Shown here: positions 37,910 to 52,157 of the stretch, piece by piece
Numbering within the stretch: position 1 is the stretch's first letter
How the letters are laid out: each line of letters opens with the position of its first letter
Assembly: GCA_905250075.1 (NCBI GenBank)
Contig: CAJNOP010000012.1
Coordinates: 806,001-870,000 of the forward strand
DNA: 64,000 nt
From: Rotaria sp. Silwood1
Taxonomy: Eukaryota > Rotifera > Eurotatoria > Philodinida > Philodinidae
Direction: 5' to 3'
Notes under the pieces: model-generated
Told to the model about the DNA's origin: nothing
Seen by the model: only the letters and a program-made list of their open reading frames with translations
Databases searched by the model: none
Made by a program: the position numbers and the translations under genes

Positions 37910-37985
37910 GCCTAGGCTGGCTGAATGGCATTGTCATCTGACTCTTGAGGCAGATTCTAGAGTTTCGATATTCTGCCCGAGCACT
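37910..37985 (+). repeat. tRNA-like relic (possible SINE head)
   Basis: TGGCTGAATGGC (37917-37928) matches box A, and GTTTCGATATTC (37961-37972) matches box B, at tRNA spacing. A possible anticodon stem ATCTG/CAGAT has an oversized loop, and the acceptor stem pairs poorly. This suggests a decayed tRNA or tRNA-derived SINE rather than a working gene. Confidence 0.3.
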
Positions 37986-38714
37986 ATTCTATGTGTTATC
38001 GATGATCAAAGCGAATGACCTTCGTGCCACAACACTAATTGGTTTCTTCATATATACTATTTATTGACTGACTCGACGGTTTATCGAATTTCATTTTCTC
38101 TCGTTAATTGTAAAAAATGCAAAAGCGATTAAAAACTGAGACTTAGGGTCTAGTTTCTGTAACCATACAAATTGAATAAAAATAAAGCACTAATTGAAAA
38201 AAAAGATATCCTAAATTTGTTAACTCTCTCTTTACACATATGTTTAGTTTAGTTGTCTGCTAAATTCATGAAAATAATATGGATTTCTCAAATCTATATT
38301 CTACTTATGATAAAAATATTTAATTGAATACACACGACTGCAGACATTCTAAGATATTAAATAAATAAAATATATTTCGAGATTATTCTATTGATTATAA
38401 CATGAACGATGAGATACATAGATTAAGAGTTAGTTGACTATCAATAATAAGAAGGTACATGTGTGTAGATGTATTTCAAAATGGTTAACATATTTTAGAT
38501 ATGGTCACATTGGATATCATAAAAACACTTGAATTCTTGTGAGATAAGTACTAATTGAAAAACAATCGTTGTGTTAATAGCATCTGTTACTATTGAGAAG
38601 ATATTGATTTTGCTTTTCTATATTCTCAACATCTTAAGACTTCCTACCCTTAAAAATTGCTCTTCAGCAATGTATATTAAAGTTATTATGATGTTTTCGG
38701 GAGAAATTCAATAG

Positions 38715-39845
38715 ACAAGGGTCAAAAATACTTAATTTGCCAGCGAAAAATTCTCTTGGGGCTCTCATTTTATGTATGAAGTCTTTTTTATTTGAAAGTT
38801 CATGTCAGACTGCAGGCCTGTTTCTTTTTTCATTCTTACTTTTTCCGTAGAGAAAAGAGATAAGATGTTCAATATATCGAAAAACTCTAGAAAAAACGAT
38901 AATTTCTATTTATAGGAGTGCTATTTTGATTATATATTAGAAAAGCTTAATTCAAGAAACCGATTTCACTCAGCACTACAGTTTCACATCTTCTTTCCAA
39001 AAAAAGTAATTCGCTACAATGCAGTTGTTTCTACAAGTTTAAAATGTGCGGTCAGAAAAGATGAAACAGAAAAAAATTTCTTTCGTTCTCTGAATGGTAC
39101 AGAATGTAACAGAAATCATTGAAAGCTATTGGAAAGAACCATGTACTAGATAAAAAAATTATGTTGCTTATGAAAGATCTGATATTGTCAACCTATCGTT
39201 CTATGAGTTCATTTTACGTCTTATAATTCGGACGGAAAAGGACTTGTTTTGTTTTTAGAAGAAAGTCTTAAAGAATCTAGTTTTCACGGCAATATAAATG
39301 CTATTATTCATTTTAATCATAATAATTGTCAAAGACTGAATTTACTATGTCAACTCTATAACAATAAAGTTCATGTCAGTTCTACATTGATAATATATAA
39401 TTTGAAATGTACATCCACCAATTACTCCAATCAGAAAACACAACACATTGTTTTTTTTTCTTTCTAATTCATGATCAATAATCATTGGTATCTCTATTTG
39501 ATTATTACATGGGTCATATATCACATGGTCATAAAAGAGATACAGAGTACTGTATATGTTTAAAAAGATTGGTATGCTTCAAAATGGATCTTGGGTCGAC
39601 TAAATTCAAGCCGCATGGAATTTTCAAACTTATAACATGACCTTCTCGAGTGATATTAGAAAAACAAAGGTCAAAAATAGTTCAATTTGCAATTAAAAAT
39701 TCTCAGTGGGTTTTCGTTCTATATATTTAATTTTTTTTGCTTGAAAGAGCAAGTGCAGAGTATGTCAGAGTCCGTTATTAAATTTTTAATTTTTCAAGCA
39801 GAAAAAAGGATGAAAAGTTCAATGTCTAAAAAAAAGTTGTGCTCT
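38715..39845 (+). repeat. Pair of diverged direct repeats
   Basis: GGTCAAAAATACTTAATTTG near 38717 and GGTCAAAAATAGTTCAATTT near 39670 start two segments of about 170 bp that stay alignable: AAAAATTCTC, a GGG-T/C run, CTTGAAAG, then a GAAAA-rich stretch with AAGATGTTCAATAT or AAAAGTTCAATGT. Similarity is roughly 65-75 percent by eye. Origin unknown. Confidence 0.35.
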
Positions 39846-40654
39846 AATTATAAAAGTACTTTTATACAATATCAATGAAGTTTAATTCGAAAAAAAGACT
39901 CTGTCTTGTCCTCCATTTTGACATGCTCTTTTAAACCAACAAAAAAAAAATATATATATATAGAATTCCAGGTCGCACGATAAATAAAACATATTTTTCA
40001 AGTAGCAAACGATGGAAGTCATGAAAAGTTTTGATAAAAAAAATAAGGCAGTAAATATTTATGAAAAAACTAGACCTCGAGCTGTCTTCCTATTCGCTAA
40101 TCTCAAGACTTCAATTTTTTCGACGAAAATTGACCTCTTTTTTTCAAGGAGTAAGGTCTTAATAGAAAGATTAAATAGTTTGAAACAATAGTTTGAATGG
40201 AATTAGCTCGTGTATATTTTTCTAACCTTTTCTTTGTTAAAGTTCATATTACACGTTTTTTCATTATTTTTATTTTCATTCGGTTTAAGTTAATGGTTAT
40301 ATTGACTTCAATACGAGGTATGCAATCATATGTTTAAAACCTATTTGTAATAAAAAAAATTCGTAATACTACATTATCTAGACATCTGTCTATATTCTTT
40401 TAGACTCTCTTATTTCTGGCAATTTCTTATACACCAGTCGTTGTCTTGAACTGATATTACTAATTAATTATCACAGTGAGGAATCTACTTTTGATTCTTT
40501 TCTAAGACTTTTAAGGAGCAAAAACATAACGAAATGATAATATAGATAATAAAATATTGTGTGTAATTTCAGTTATTACAACTGAAAAAAAAAGAAATTT
40601 TATTCATCAGAAAAGAATTTGACTCAAGCAACAACAGCAATAAATAAATAAAGG

Positions 40655-41838
40655 CTAATTTTGCAATGAACCATTTTCTAACTCTAATGAACGTGTTATT
40701 TGTTTAACAACATTTCCAATCATAATCCAATGTTTTTGTACATTTAAACCATCAGCCATTCTTTGAATCATATCTAAAATACTTTGAATTAATGATAAAA
40801 ATCTGATTGTAGCTTCATTAAAACCATATTGATAAATTAAATATTTCCAAAGCATTGTTACAATTATATCTTGTATATATATGAAAATTTTTGGATTCAA
40901 TATTATTTGAATATTTTCAATATAATCTATTGTAACAAGAGCACAGTTACTTGAAAATGCCATAATCATTAACAATATTTTAATTAATGTTCCATTTTGT
41001 TGTAAACGTCGACTTGCCTTAATAACACTATTTGAATATCCATAACCATAGATATTATCAATAAATTTTGAATATATTTCATTTTCAAATGCATTCATTT
41101 GTTTAGCAAGAAAAAATCCATTAAAACCACCAACAGCATTTAAATTGCGTTTGATTAATTCTTGACGAACACTAATAGGTAGAGATTGAAATAAAGGATA
41201 ACGTCCAATAAATATATGCATAGTAGCAAATAATGATCCAATATAATTAAGAGTATTCGAGTCTTTAGAACGAAGTTTAGGTGGTAAAGAAACTTGATTT
41301 TTAAAAAACTCGTTTGTTTTTGTAAATAGATTTTGGTCATCATAAGCATGAGTTATATTCGATAGTAGGTTCCATTCATCTGCCGTTAATGTTGAACGAT
41401 CTTGATCAAGAAGGCTAAGAGAGCTAGGCTGAAATATAACATAATTAGACATAAATAAAAAATATTTATTTAAATAAACCTTTGATAATTCAATTATTCT
41501 CTTTCGTTCATAAGAATGACGAATTAATTGTATATCCATTCCAGTTTGAAAACATCGTTGTAATCGACATGGTAAACAACATTTTCGGGTTTTTCGTGTT
41601 ATAATACATTTACCATCTAAACGACATCGTTGTTTTAACTAAATAAAGAATATTTCAAAGGATGTTTTGTATTCTATAATTATCTCACTAATGATGATTG
41701 TGCATGCCGTCGAAAAAACATTTTACATGACATACATGAAATAACTGAAAAATTGAGACCACGTGCTGTATCACCACATATACGACAAATCAATGGAGAT
41801 GAAACTTGTTGTTTGGATTTTGAATGTTTTAGGTTCAT
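40655..41838 (-). CDS. Nuclear receptor, full length (divergent rotifer-type)
   Basis: Exons 41838-41689, 41638-41480 and 41428-40655 join in phase 0 to 360 residues. First zinc finger C18-x2-C21-x13-C35-x2-C38 with CMSCKMFFRRHA; second C55-x5-C61-x9-C71-x2-C74 followed by RLQRCFQTGM. The rest is a helical ligand-binding domain: LTADEWNLLSNITHAYDD opens it, YPLFQSLPISVRQELIKRN occupies the helix 3-4 signature region, and WKYLIYQYGFNEA lies near the end. The P-box residues differ from the usual EGCKGFF, so DNA specificity cannot be predicted. The second intron (41429-41479) is 51 nt and has no in-frame stop, so retention would insert 17 residues. The gene is paralogous to those at 27.1 and 51.0 kb, all on the minus strand. 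Ligand unknown. Confidence 0.88.
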
Positions 41839-44800
41839 TATTAAAATTATTTAGATCAATAAAATTTTTTGAAAAATAGTGAATTTCCAATGTATAGAAT
41901 TTACTAAAGTATAGAAATAATTACATGTAAATACATTGCTAGATTTCTATAAAAATGAAAGAAACTGTTTATAAGTCCTCATTAGAATGTTGAGCACGTC
42001 TTCCTGTTACTTTTGTAGTAAAACTATGATACACAGTACTGTTTATATTAATTCATAAAATCTTATGAATGATCTCAACGGAAATGTTTTTGATAGGAAA
42101 GACTTTTTTCTGTCGAAATATTGGATATCTTGACGAATCCAAAATAAATTACGAAGAGATGAGAAGTAAGACATCTTGATAGAGAAGCATATCCTTTACT
42201 TAAAATTTGCAGTGTTCTGATGATTATTAGATTAATTTTCAAGAGACAAGTTTAATAAGACGAGAGTTACTTTTAAAGAAATTTTCATGGGTCTTTCTCA
42301 TAAATCTAATTATGTATATTATAAATATTCATAAGAATTCATGAAGATTGATCAAGAATTTATCTTTTCGAAACAATTATTTTCTAAAAAAACAAGTTAA
42401 AAGAATATAACAGATTTTTTTTATTTACTTCCTACAATTTCTTTCTTCGAGTCAGGAACTAAATTTCAATAAAACAAAGGTCACCAGTGTGCAATATATT
42501 GCTTCTATTTTTATCTTTCTTTAGAAATATACAAAGAACGTGTAATTTTGTGCTATTGTTCGAGTGAGAGGAAAAAAACGTCTTAAAATCTAGTGAAACT
42601 ATAATAGTATCAAAGTACGTCATTTCTTCAAAGTACTTTTGTAATATTTATCGAATTGAGTATGTCTCATGTTTTTTAGACATCACGAGAAGACAGGAAT
42701 CCACAAAATAAAAAAGAAAAAGTGAATATTTGTTGAAGTAAATGGTATTTATTCAAATAGATTTCTAGTTCTATTATTTTTCTTTAAAATTATTATAAAC
42801 GGACAGGTATCGATATGAATTTTGGAAAAGTTTATGAAATTATTAATGCGTATACTAATTAACAAAAGACATTTTTTCCAAAGTTGTTTACCTAAATCAA
42901 GTCACTAAAAATATGAAAACAAGAAACTAGTAATCTAACATTTAGATGCATCATTCGTAAAGCATGACAACAAGTCTCTTACAATATTTTTTCTTTATGG
43001 AGGAAAAAAAAATGAATGACATATGGAAACAGGTCAAAAAAACCTAAGTGAATGAAAAAGAAAAATAGCATTAAAAATAATGATAGCACAAATTAATAGA
43101 TTACTTCATTCGCAAAGGATTTTATAATGTAAAAAATATATCTTACAACGCAATTACTCAGATCCAACAAAAAAAGCCTATATTATAATAGCAAATGAAA
43201 CAAAAAAAAGTGATGCCTACAAAAACTGATTCAAGAGAATAAGACGTTGTATTTTAGCTAAAAAAATAATTACGGAGCTCTTGGATAGGTTTTTATTGAC
43301 ATGAAGAGAATATCTGAATGATTATAAAAATAGAAGACAATTCTTTTTTTTTCTTCACTCGTTTATGAAAGGAACTTCTAAGGTTATGTATGTATTCACT
43401 AGTCAAATTATACTAGGATCCAGATATGTGCTCTTCGTACGAGAAAAGGTACATTTTCTTCTATATTCTGTTCAAAAAACAAACTCATAAATATAAATAC
43501 TAAACATGTTTCTCAGAATATTAAATCACACAAAGTTTTTTCTCTTTGGAATAAATATTCTGACTATTAGTCACGAATACACTTATTATCATTCTTATAT
43601 TCATTCTTCGATAAACGAAACAAACAAAACATTTTTTTTTTCAAAAGAATACTATGCATACGGTAAATGTGATACTAGAGATTTTCATGAATATTTAAAT
43701 GAAATAAAATGAGCGTCAAGCACTCCAATCTCATAATTTTTTCATAGACTAGATGCATTAATCAAAATCTATATTCATTATAAAATAAGATACAATGTTC
43801 GAGAAAAAGAGCAAATTACCATGTCACTACGCATCACTAATTATAACAGAGAAAAGATATGAAGACGCAGCATGTAACTGAAGAAAAAAACGCTGTTTAA
43901 CACGAATGTACTATTCAGAGATGTAAACTGGTTGCTATTTTTAAGTAAAATATAGAAAAGAAGAAAAAGGATCTTTTAACCCACTTCTAGTCAAAAGAGA
44001 ACATAGAACGATAATGGAAATATAAATAGAAAATGAATTTTTTATTCTTTCTTCAAAATAACATATGTCATCGATTCTCATCATGATAGACTTTCCAATA
44101 GAATTAACATATATTCTGTCTTTCACATTATCTCTGAAATTTACTTCATAAAAAAAGAAAAGCAACTAGACTCAATATTGTAATCTGCTGTTCTCTTGCA
44201 TGATATTTTAGTCGCTAAAAGTCTTCGAAGACTGGGAAATAAAAAAAAATAGAAATTAATAAACATCTCTCTATCATGTAATTGCAACATGACTATGTTG
44301 ATTTGTCATTGTGAAAGCCTATGTTTGATTCAAGTTTTCAAACTAATTTTTTTTTCTCAGTCAAACATAATTGGCAAAAAGATCTGCATTCTCCAATACA
44401 ATATAATAAGATATTTTTTTATGATGAAGAAATTCAATCTATTAATACATATTAGAAAAACAAGCAAGAAAAAATGATGCAGAGTTAATTTAAGACAGTG
44501 CTCTATATCAATTATATTTGAGTATCAGAAATAAAAAAGGAATGCTATGTCAAACATTTCAAGGTTATCAGGAAAAAATGACACAATTGAGTAGCTTCTT
44601 TATAAATGTCTGACAATTTTCGGAATATTTAGAAAACGCTAAACACTGAAAAAACACTAAACACAGACGAGCCAATTTGGCATGATTTTAAATAGTCAAT
44701 ATTGATTATATGTAATATATAAATATGCGTGCCATTATAATTCTATTTTAGTCTATTTTATCATACACGTAGATTTAATGGTAAGTTTTCTTAATTTTTT

Positions 44801-47800
44801 TTTATAATGTAGTTATGTTATTAACATATAAGCCGATGTCATCTGAAAATGAATAACAGTATGATTATTATGAACACATAATAATTTACATTTTCTTATT
44901 TAAAACCAAGAGAAGATATTCATCTCACTTCATATCAAATCGTCACAAGTTCTCTTTCTCTTTCTCTTTCTCTTTCTCTTTCTCTTTCTCATATTTTATT
45001 TAATTTAAGATGAATAGGTAAACTGTTCATGATTGTTCTATTACAATCCTGTGAAACACTAGTCTTATTTTCTTTTATTGAGAAGCTTATAATGATCAAT
45101 ATTACGATCAATGGAACAATATAGAACTTTTTCAAATAGTAAAGATTCAGTAATAGAGAACATGCAAAAATTTGAAAGTGTTTCATTATTTCTCATATAA
45201 AAGTTCACATTATATTATCGTACACATATTCTAGGCAATTTTTGTTGTGTCTTCCTACGAGTAATTTCCTGCATATGACTTATAATAAGTGACAGAGTCG
45301 CTAGTGTGACTGTTGATCTTTGGTAAATTACAATATGAATAATCCACTATTAAATTTCAATTTTTATAGAATGTAAAATCTCGTTCTACATCATATTCGA
45401 AGGTAGATAGTTTTCGCATCAAGAACAATATAGTCATGGTTGAAAATGATGCGATAAACGAGTTCAAAACCAACGTTATTAACAAGAGGATGTAAATGAA
45501 CAGAGGAGCAAACGATTCATGAACTGGACACATACATTTCCAGTTCTTGGCTCAGTTCGATCTATTTTTACCTATTGATAATTAATACATTTTGATTCTT
45601 TATTATTTGAATAATGACTTTGACTACAAGTTCTCTTTTATAAAACATTAAAAAGTAGAGTTACATCTTATTGATAATCATTATCATCATTTTTTTTTCC
45701 AGATATTTTATCTGATTAATTAAGGAATAATGGCAGATAGTAGGAAAATACGAAAATAAATCATAAAAAACTCGGTTATTCTATGATAATGATAAACATA
45801 TAGCTTTTTGAAGTTTGAAATATCCATATCTTAGGTCACGATCCAAGTATAACCTTCAGGAATTCATCACTTCGAACGAGTTTTTAATGTTTAACACGCT
45901 AGTTAATTTTTTATTTCATTTACATTATATAGAAAACAACAGACATATTGACTTATTTGTTTCAGCCACCAAAAATAAGAGAAACAAACATGATGCAATC
46001 TTTCTTGTTAACAACATTATTGTTTATTCCAACGCATGTATGATTGAAAGAAAAGGTAAAAAAAAGAATATATCGGTTCTTATACATTAGTCAATGATCA
46101 AGGTCTTAGAAAACGAGAAAAACTGACATTTTGACGTCGCCACTATCCTTAGGCTGATAAAACGAACTGACGGACTATGATCAAAATGAATACAGTAATT
46201 CATTATTAAATAACTGCTTTAGACCATTTTAGATGCTGTTTTAATCAATCGAAATTATCATACTGGAAAGAATACAGCACGTAAGTTGGAATTGTTCTGT
46301 TGCTTCATGATATCATCGACTAGTTGATTATATAAAGATGAGAATTCACACACATGTGATAATCTACATATACTATTATCTGCATACACAAAATTATTAT
46401 CGCACAAATTGTAATCAGTCTTCTTTGTAGAGAATACATGAAAACGGAACGGTCGATAATAGACAATTATGAAAACTTCTATATACTTAACTTGAACATC
46501 TACATCTCTGCTCTTATTAGTTACATTCTTTTACCATTATTGCACTATTCAAATCAACACAGTTGGTACTCTATTTTAGTATTTTATCGTAACTGTTCTT
46601 CCTTCATTTTCTTTATAAACGGTTGAATGTTATGCTGATTGATATATCACAATTAGTTGGTTGCAACGTTAGGAAAGAATTGTTGATGCGATGAAATCAT
46701 TAATTAAAAAAGACAACATCGAAAGAAAATGAAACGTTGCGCTCAGTTATTCATCAATTTTATCAAGATTTAAAGCAAATGCATCTTCAAAATCTTTTTG
46801 ATTGTATCAGTAAATAGAAACAGTCGACAAAAATGGAAATGACGGTGATATTACAATTAATTCATTTACAAATAAAACAACCGCCAATTCGAATCTATAT
46901 GAATGATTAACGAATAGAAAAATTAAGACCATTTAGATATTTAGAATTTGTGTGAACGGATAAATTTTCCCTCAAACCAATCGACAAGCATTGTATTGAC
47001 ATGTTTTAAATTTCATATAATAAACTGAGATAACTGAAGAGAAATAGATTGCTGATGACCAACGCATGGAAATTATCTTTCTTTGCCTGTGACATCCCAC
47101 CGTTTGCGTGGATTTTTCTTCTCTTTCTCATACTACCTACCTCAGACTAAATGCCTTTAAATTGAAATTTCAGAGCAGGATCAAGGTGAATGCATGTACA
47201 CTTCACTATAGCACCGCATGAAGTTCCATCAATAATAAACGAATGGTTATTAGTATCATACATTTGGGGTTAATTGCAGCTAACCATTCCCATGTTCAAG
47301 TTAATTACTCAATTGATAGTTCTTTCTCATTTAAGATCTATGCAAGTTACATTTGAACGACATGCACGAAATGACTTGATGTTCACTGATAGAACTCTCA
47401 ATTCCAAATTTGTTAACTGGATCCACTGTGTAAAAGCTCAAAAATAGAGCACGTTGTGTGTATGCTTATTAAATGTCACTGTAGAATTCATATTTGGCGT
47501 CTTATTTATAAACAACGTTTATTGAAATTCAAAAACAGTTGTATTCGATTCTTTCTCTTAGCTCAAGTATCTGTATTGAAGTTTTTCAGAAAACTTGACA
47601 TCGAATTTTTATGCTTGAGTCTGTATCATACATGTTACATTACTTAGGAAACTATAGCGGCATCCGACTCTTATAGTTTACTTTTTCATCGGCGCGATAT
47701 CTCACAAGGAATAGATCCTTTGCAACCTATAAGTTGTGAGAGGATTACTAAAAAGTTACTGAGTTTGAATTTGGATCCTTCATCCATGACTAACTATTGT

Positions 47801-50800
47801 GAAGTTTTTTCTTGAATATCTATATTTAATTGCTAATAATAAACAGGTTTTCTTGTTGGCTGATCTACTTGATTACTATATAACAGAAAAAGTATAAAAT
47901 CGTAAACATCGGTCTGGAAGTCTGACTGACCATTTATGATTACTTTCGGTCCGACTTTTCAGAAAATATTAAAAAGTATTGCAATGAACAAGGCATACAG
48001 ATTCACTACCTTCGATATCTTTTGATCAATTGTTATAAACAACTATTATTGACCAGAGCTCGTACTATCCGTCATAGTTAACATAGTATTACACAGAATC
48101 ATCGACAGACTCAAATTCTTCACTCTGGAAAGCTATGATCAAGTTCTTTGCACAAGTTTTAATCCATAGATACCGTTGTTTTTAGTTAAAGGTACTATTA
48201 TTACTACTTGCTGTTGACTGCTAGATTGCAATTGTTCACTCTTGATTACATCCAACCATGTCATACAATCAGAACCAAGTAACACCATTCGTATTACATA
48301 GTAAATTGTATCAATGTTGTGTTTTGAAGCCTAGAACAAAGGAATAGACATACAGACAAACATACTGTCGTCTTTCTGAGACTTAGTATATTTTATCAGA
48401 AAAAAAATTGCGAATATTAACAATACGATAAACATTGACTTCGAATTGAAATTGTTCATACTAGAGTAACTTTGATCGAGTTTTTCAATCAATAATAAAA
48501 CCTAGCTCTACTGTTCTAGCGTATGCTGTTTTCTTATTAGGTTCGGCAGAGCGTAAGAACAAATGTATTCGAAGATTTTTTTCTATGATATAACTCTTTC
48601 TTTCATAAAAGGACATATTCTTACTGTGATTTGCATCAGCATCTATATCGTGTTTCACATTTTAATCTTACAGTTAGAGTATCTATCGTTGTATCAATAA
48701 CTTTCAAATAGTTCGCAAACTAAACAATATTTTGATGGAAAAAAGTTCAATGTTATGAGCATGATCATCAAATAAACAATGCTGTCATATTGTATTCGAG
48801 CAGGTGTGTAGCTAAGTTGATTTTCATTGTTCCAAATTAAATGTATAAAACAGCAAGATAAAATTATTTACAGACTCTTGTGTGTCAATTTTGATTTCCA
48901 AATTTTGCTTTGATAACTGTTGTTTCTGCCATTGAGAATATTAACAGACTTTCTATATCATGGTTATCTTTTTTCACAAAGCATTTTGTCATATATCCTA
49001 ACAATATATTAAATGAAAGTCCATAGAGAACTCTGGGTTGTGCAATCAAAAAAGTATAAAGAGAGAAACAGTGAAGATAATTGCTCACTTTGTCTGAAAA
49101 AAGCATATTTTTCAGGCAGAATATGATAAAAATCATCAAAAACTCTGGGAAAAAAGCAAGATGCCGAAGAAAAAAAATCATGTCGCTTATGAAAAACTGG
49201 GCATCAGACTAGCTTTCCATATATTTATCTCAATATTCATCTTTCTGAACACCTAAATTAATATAGACATGAAGATTTTCATGTCAATAACAATAAAACC
49301 ATAAGTGCATACGAAATAGTTAAAAAAGATTTTTTCTGTCAATCATAAAACATGACTAAGTATATCGTGTTAAGATAATTAGATTTTTAAGATTTTATTG
49401 AAGCAAATTATATTGTCTATTCTTTCTTTTGGCATAGTTAAAAAGTGTTTATGAAGTTGTTTGAATTGTTTTCAGTTTTTACGTCTTCAAGAAAATATAT
49501 TCATGTGATCTGACTTGTTCTCTAACCGATATGAGTTCAATTTCTTATATTTAACAACTGTTTTAGAAGTGATATACAATCCGTAAAATCATAAAAACTC
49601 TTCAAAAGAAAACAAAGAATGAAATGACTAGTTATTCATTTAATGTCAAGGCAATCTTAGATTCTCTGTCATCAAGCGCTCAGCAAAGTTTAAATGAATT
49701 AGATAAATCAAACATACTATTTTTAAGATAATAGGCTAAGGAAATAAACGAGAGAAAAAAAATTCTCCTTCAAATTAATGAGAAGACTGTTATGACGTAG
49801 AAAATAAATGAAAAAAGTCACAGCAGGATAATTGCACTAATTTTAACGACAGCATGTCCTTTTTACCTTTTATGTCCTTTTTTTAAAATTTTCATTTAAA
49901 CAAGTTATGGAGAAAAATAAACTTGGTGACTGGTTAGTGTATTAGTCAACTAATGATAAAAGAAAACAATTTTAGAGTTTCAATACAATCTTATCTTAAA
50001 TAGAGAATCATAAAAAATCATTTATTATGATTTTCTTAATTATGATTTCTATTGATAAATAATTACATAAAATATACATCCGCCATATTTATAACAAAAT
50101 ATTAAATATGATCAAATTCGAACATTTCATTTCGGATTCTACTTTGAGTTTTAATCAAAAGAAATGATATATTTTTTTAAAAACAAATTTATTTTCCATG
50201 AGTAGACTATGATGATTAGTTTGACTGTTGACTAATTCAATAAATTAGCTTCATTAAAGTCAAACCATGTTTTTACGTTTGTTATATTATATTTTGATTC
50301 TTATCATGCTCATTGTAAAGTATACTCTAGTATTCAATTCACGTAGACTGTAAAAAAAGAAAGCTTGTTTTTCTTCGAATTCAAGAGGTCAACTCATTAT
50401 TAATACTGCTAATGCTTATCCTCAGGAGAAAATGTTAAAATACACACGTCAATGTCTTATGTTACTTTGATCTATTGCACTTGTTCGTATGGAAAACATG
50501 CTACGATGAATCTAGGTCAATTTTCTCTTTTGATTTCTCAAAACTATAAATGCTTTTTCTTTCTATTTAATTCACGTACTAATGATTCCAAAATGATTTC
50601 CGAATAAGATATATATATATATATACAACTTCAATAATTCAAATAAAAAAATATTTATAGTTAGTTTTTATAGAGAAATTAAATTAATTTATTTCTTTAA
50701 AACCAAAAAAATATTTTTTTCACATAAAAAAAAGTTTCATCAGTTTTTCACAATTTTCACGTAGGTTGATCCCAATAATTTGTTAAATTTTTTCCATTAT

Positions 50801-50966
50801 ACCAATGTAGAAATAATAACGAAAAAATACATATACATATAAGAAACCACAAATAAAGATTAATTTACACATAGAATGATAATTCTGAATATATTTTCTT
50901 TAGTTTTCATAAGACAATATACTACTAGACAACAAAATAAGATCCATTGAAAAGTAATCGAATTAT
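41839..50966. other. Long intergenic region between two receptor paralogues
   Basis: 9.1 kb without a supportable gene. I looked for further receptor fragments on the minus strand using the conserved C-terminal word and found none. Plus-strand frames over about 46640-47460 give weak protein-like blocks that I could not identify. A TTTCTC hexamer array lies near 44950. Confidence 0.4.
44952..44990. repeat. TTTCTC hexanucleotide microsatellite
   Basis: About six uninterrupted units of CTCTTT/TTTCTC, a pure pyrimidine tract on the plus strand. Confidence 0.9.
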
Positions 50967-52157
50967 TCAATCATGCATTGTTAATAATCGTGTAGTATTT
51001 TCAACAATGGTATCAACCATATCGGAATGTTGAGTACTAGAATTTGTTGCAGTCCATCGAATGATATTTAAAACATATTTAATAAAAGAATTAAAACATT
51101 TAACAGCTCCTAAAAATCCATATTGATAAATTAAATACTTCCAAAGCATCGTTACCAATATATTTTGTATACGAACCAAAGACCTTGTACTTGTCATTGT
51201 TACCATACTTTCTGTATAATCTAATGAAACTATTGAACAATTTTCAGAAAAAGCAGTAATTAAAAGCATTATTTTAACAAGTGTTCCATTTTGTTCTAAT
51301 GTCGAAATAAATTTTTTTGTCAATATATAATTTTCATAACCCCAAAGATTCTGACAACCAACAATATAACTTGAATAATCTAATCCATTTGCTTCGCGAA
51401 CAATAAATAGTGAATTATATGCTCCTAATGTAATAGAATTATGCTGAATAAGAGCTTGACGTGCACCTATTGGTAAGTCATGAAAATAAGGTACACGGTC
51501 AAGGAATGATATCATTGTGGAATAATAATATCCAATTATATCTAATGTTGATTTTGCTTTTGAACGAAGTTTTGGCGGTACTGCTGCTTGCTGTTCCAAC
51601 AAATTTTTAGTATGTTCAATTGAATTGCCTCGATCATATGCATGAATTATGTTTGATAAAAGATCCCATTCAATCTTTGTTAAGGTTGAAGTGTCACTTT
51701 GAAGAAGATTAAGTGGTGATGGCTAGAAGTATGATGAATTTTTAATTATTAAAAATAAAATTTTAAGAAAAAAATCCAAAAAACCTGTGGTAATCTTTTA
51801 TTTTTATTTTTTGGTAATCGATTATGGTTTTTCGATTCATAACGTATTAATTTTGGATTCATACCAAATGAAAAACATTTTCTTAGGCGACAAGCTGAGC
51901 AATTACCGCGTGTTAATAGTGTTATTTCACAGTGATTATCACGTTGACATTGAAGAAAACACTAATTCAAACATAAACAAGAAAAATATTATCTTTAGTA
52001 AATTGCATGTGAAACTTACTCTCGGCTGTAAAGCATGACGTCGAAAAAAGGCTTTACATGACATACATGTCATTACTTCAAAATTCATTCCACGTGCTTT
52101 ATCACCACATATTTGACAGATTAATGGTAAATTCCAACTACGTTTTGTTAATACCAT
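50967..52157 (-). CDS. Nuclear receptor, full length (divergent rotifer-type)
   Basis: Exons 52157-52020, 51961-51785 and 51722-50967 join in phase 0 to 356 residues; introns are 58 and 62 nt. First finger C14-x2-C17-x13-C31-x2-C34 with CMSCKAFFRRHALQP; second C51-x5-C57-x9-C67-x2-C70 followed by RLRKCFSFGM. The ligand-binding part begins LTKIEWDLLSNIIHAYD and contains VPPKLRSK, VPYFHDLPIGARQALIQHN and LWKYLIYQYGF, all shared with the paralogue at 40.7 kb. Intron positions are the same in the three copies, supporting duplication from one gene. The first exon is almost identical in its finger to the truncated copy at 27.6 kb (ICGD-ARGMNF-VMTCM-CKAFFRR). Targets and ligand are unknown. Confidence 0.88.

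Larger units (their letters stand above)
36731..40654. other. Intergenic region with old dispersed repeats
   Basis: No gene supported. A tRNA-like relic sits at 37910-37985. Two diverged direct copies of a segment lie at about 38715-38885 and 39665-39845. Confidence 0.4.

Noticed and set aside
46640-47460. Plus-strand protein-like blocks (for example VTFERHARNDLMFTDRTL)
   Set aside because: Suggestive of an old coding relic, but many stops, no recognisable motif and unclear frame order; too weak to annotate.
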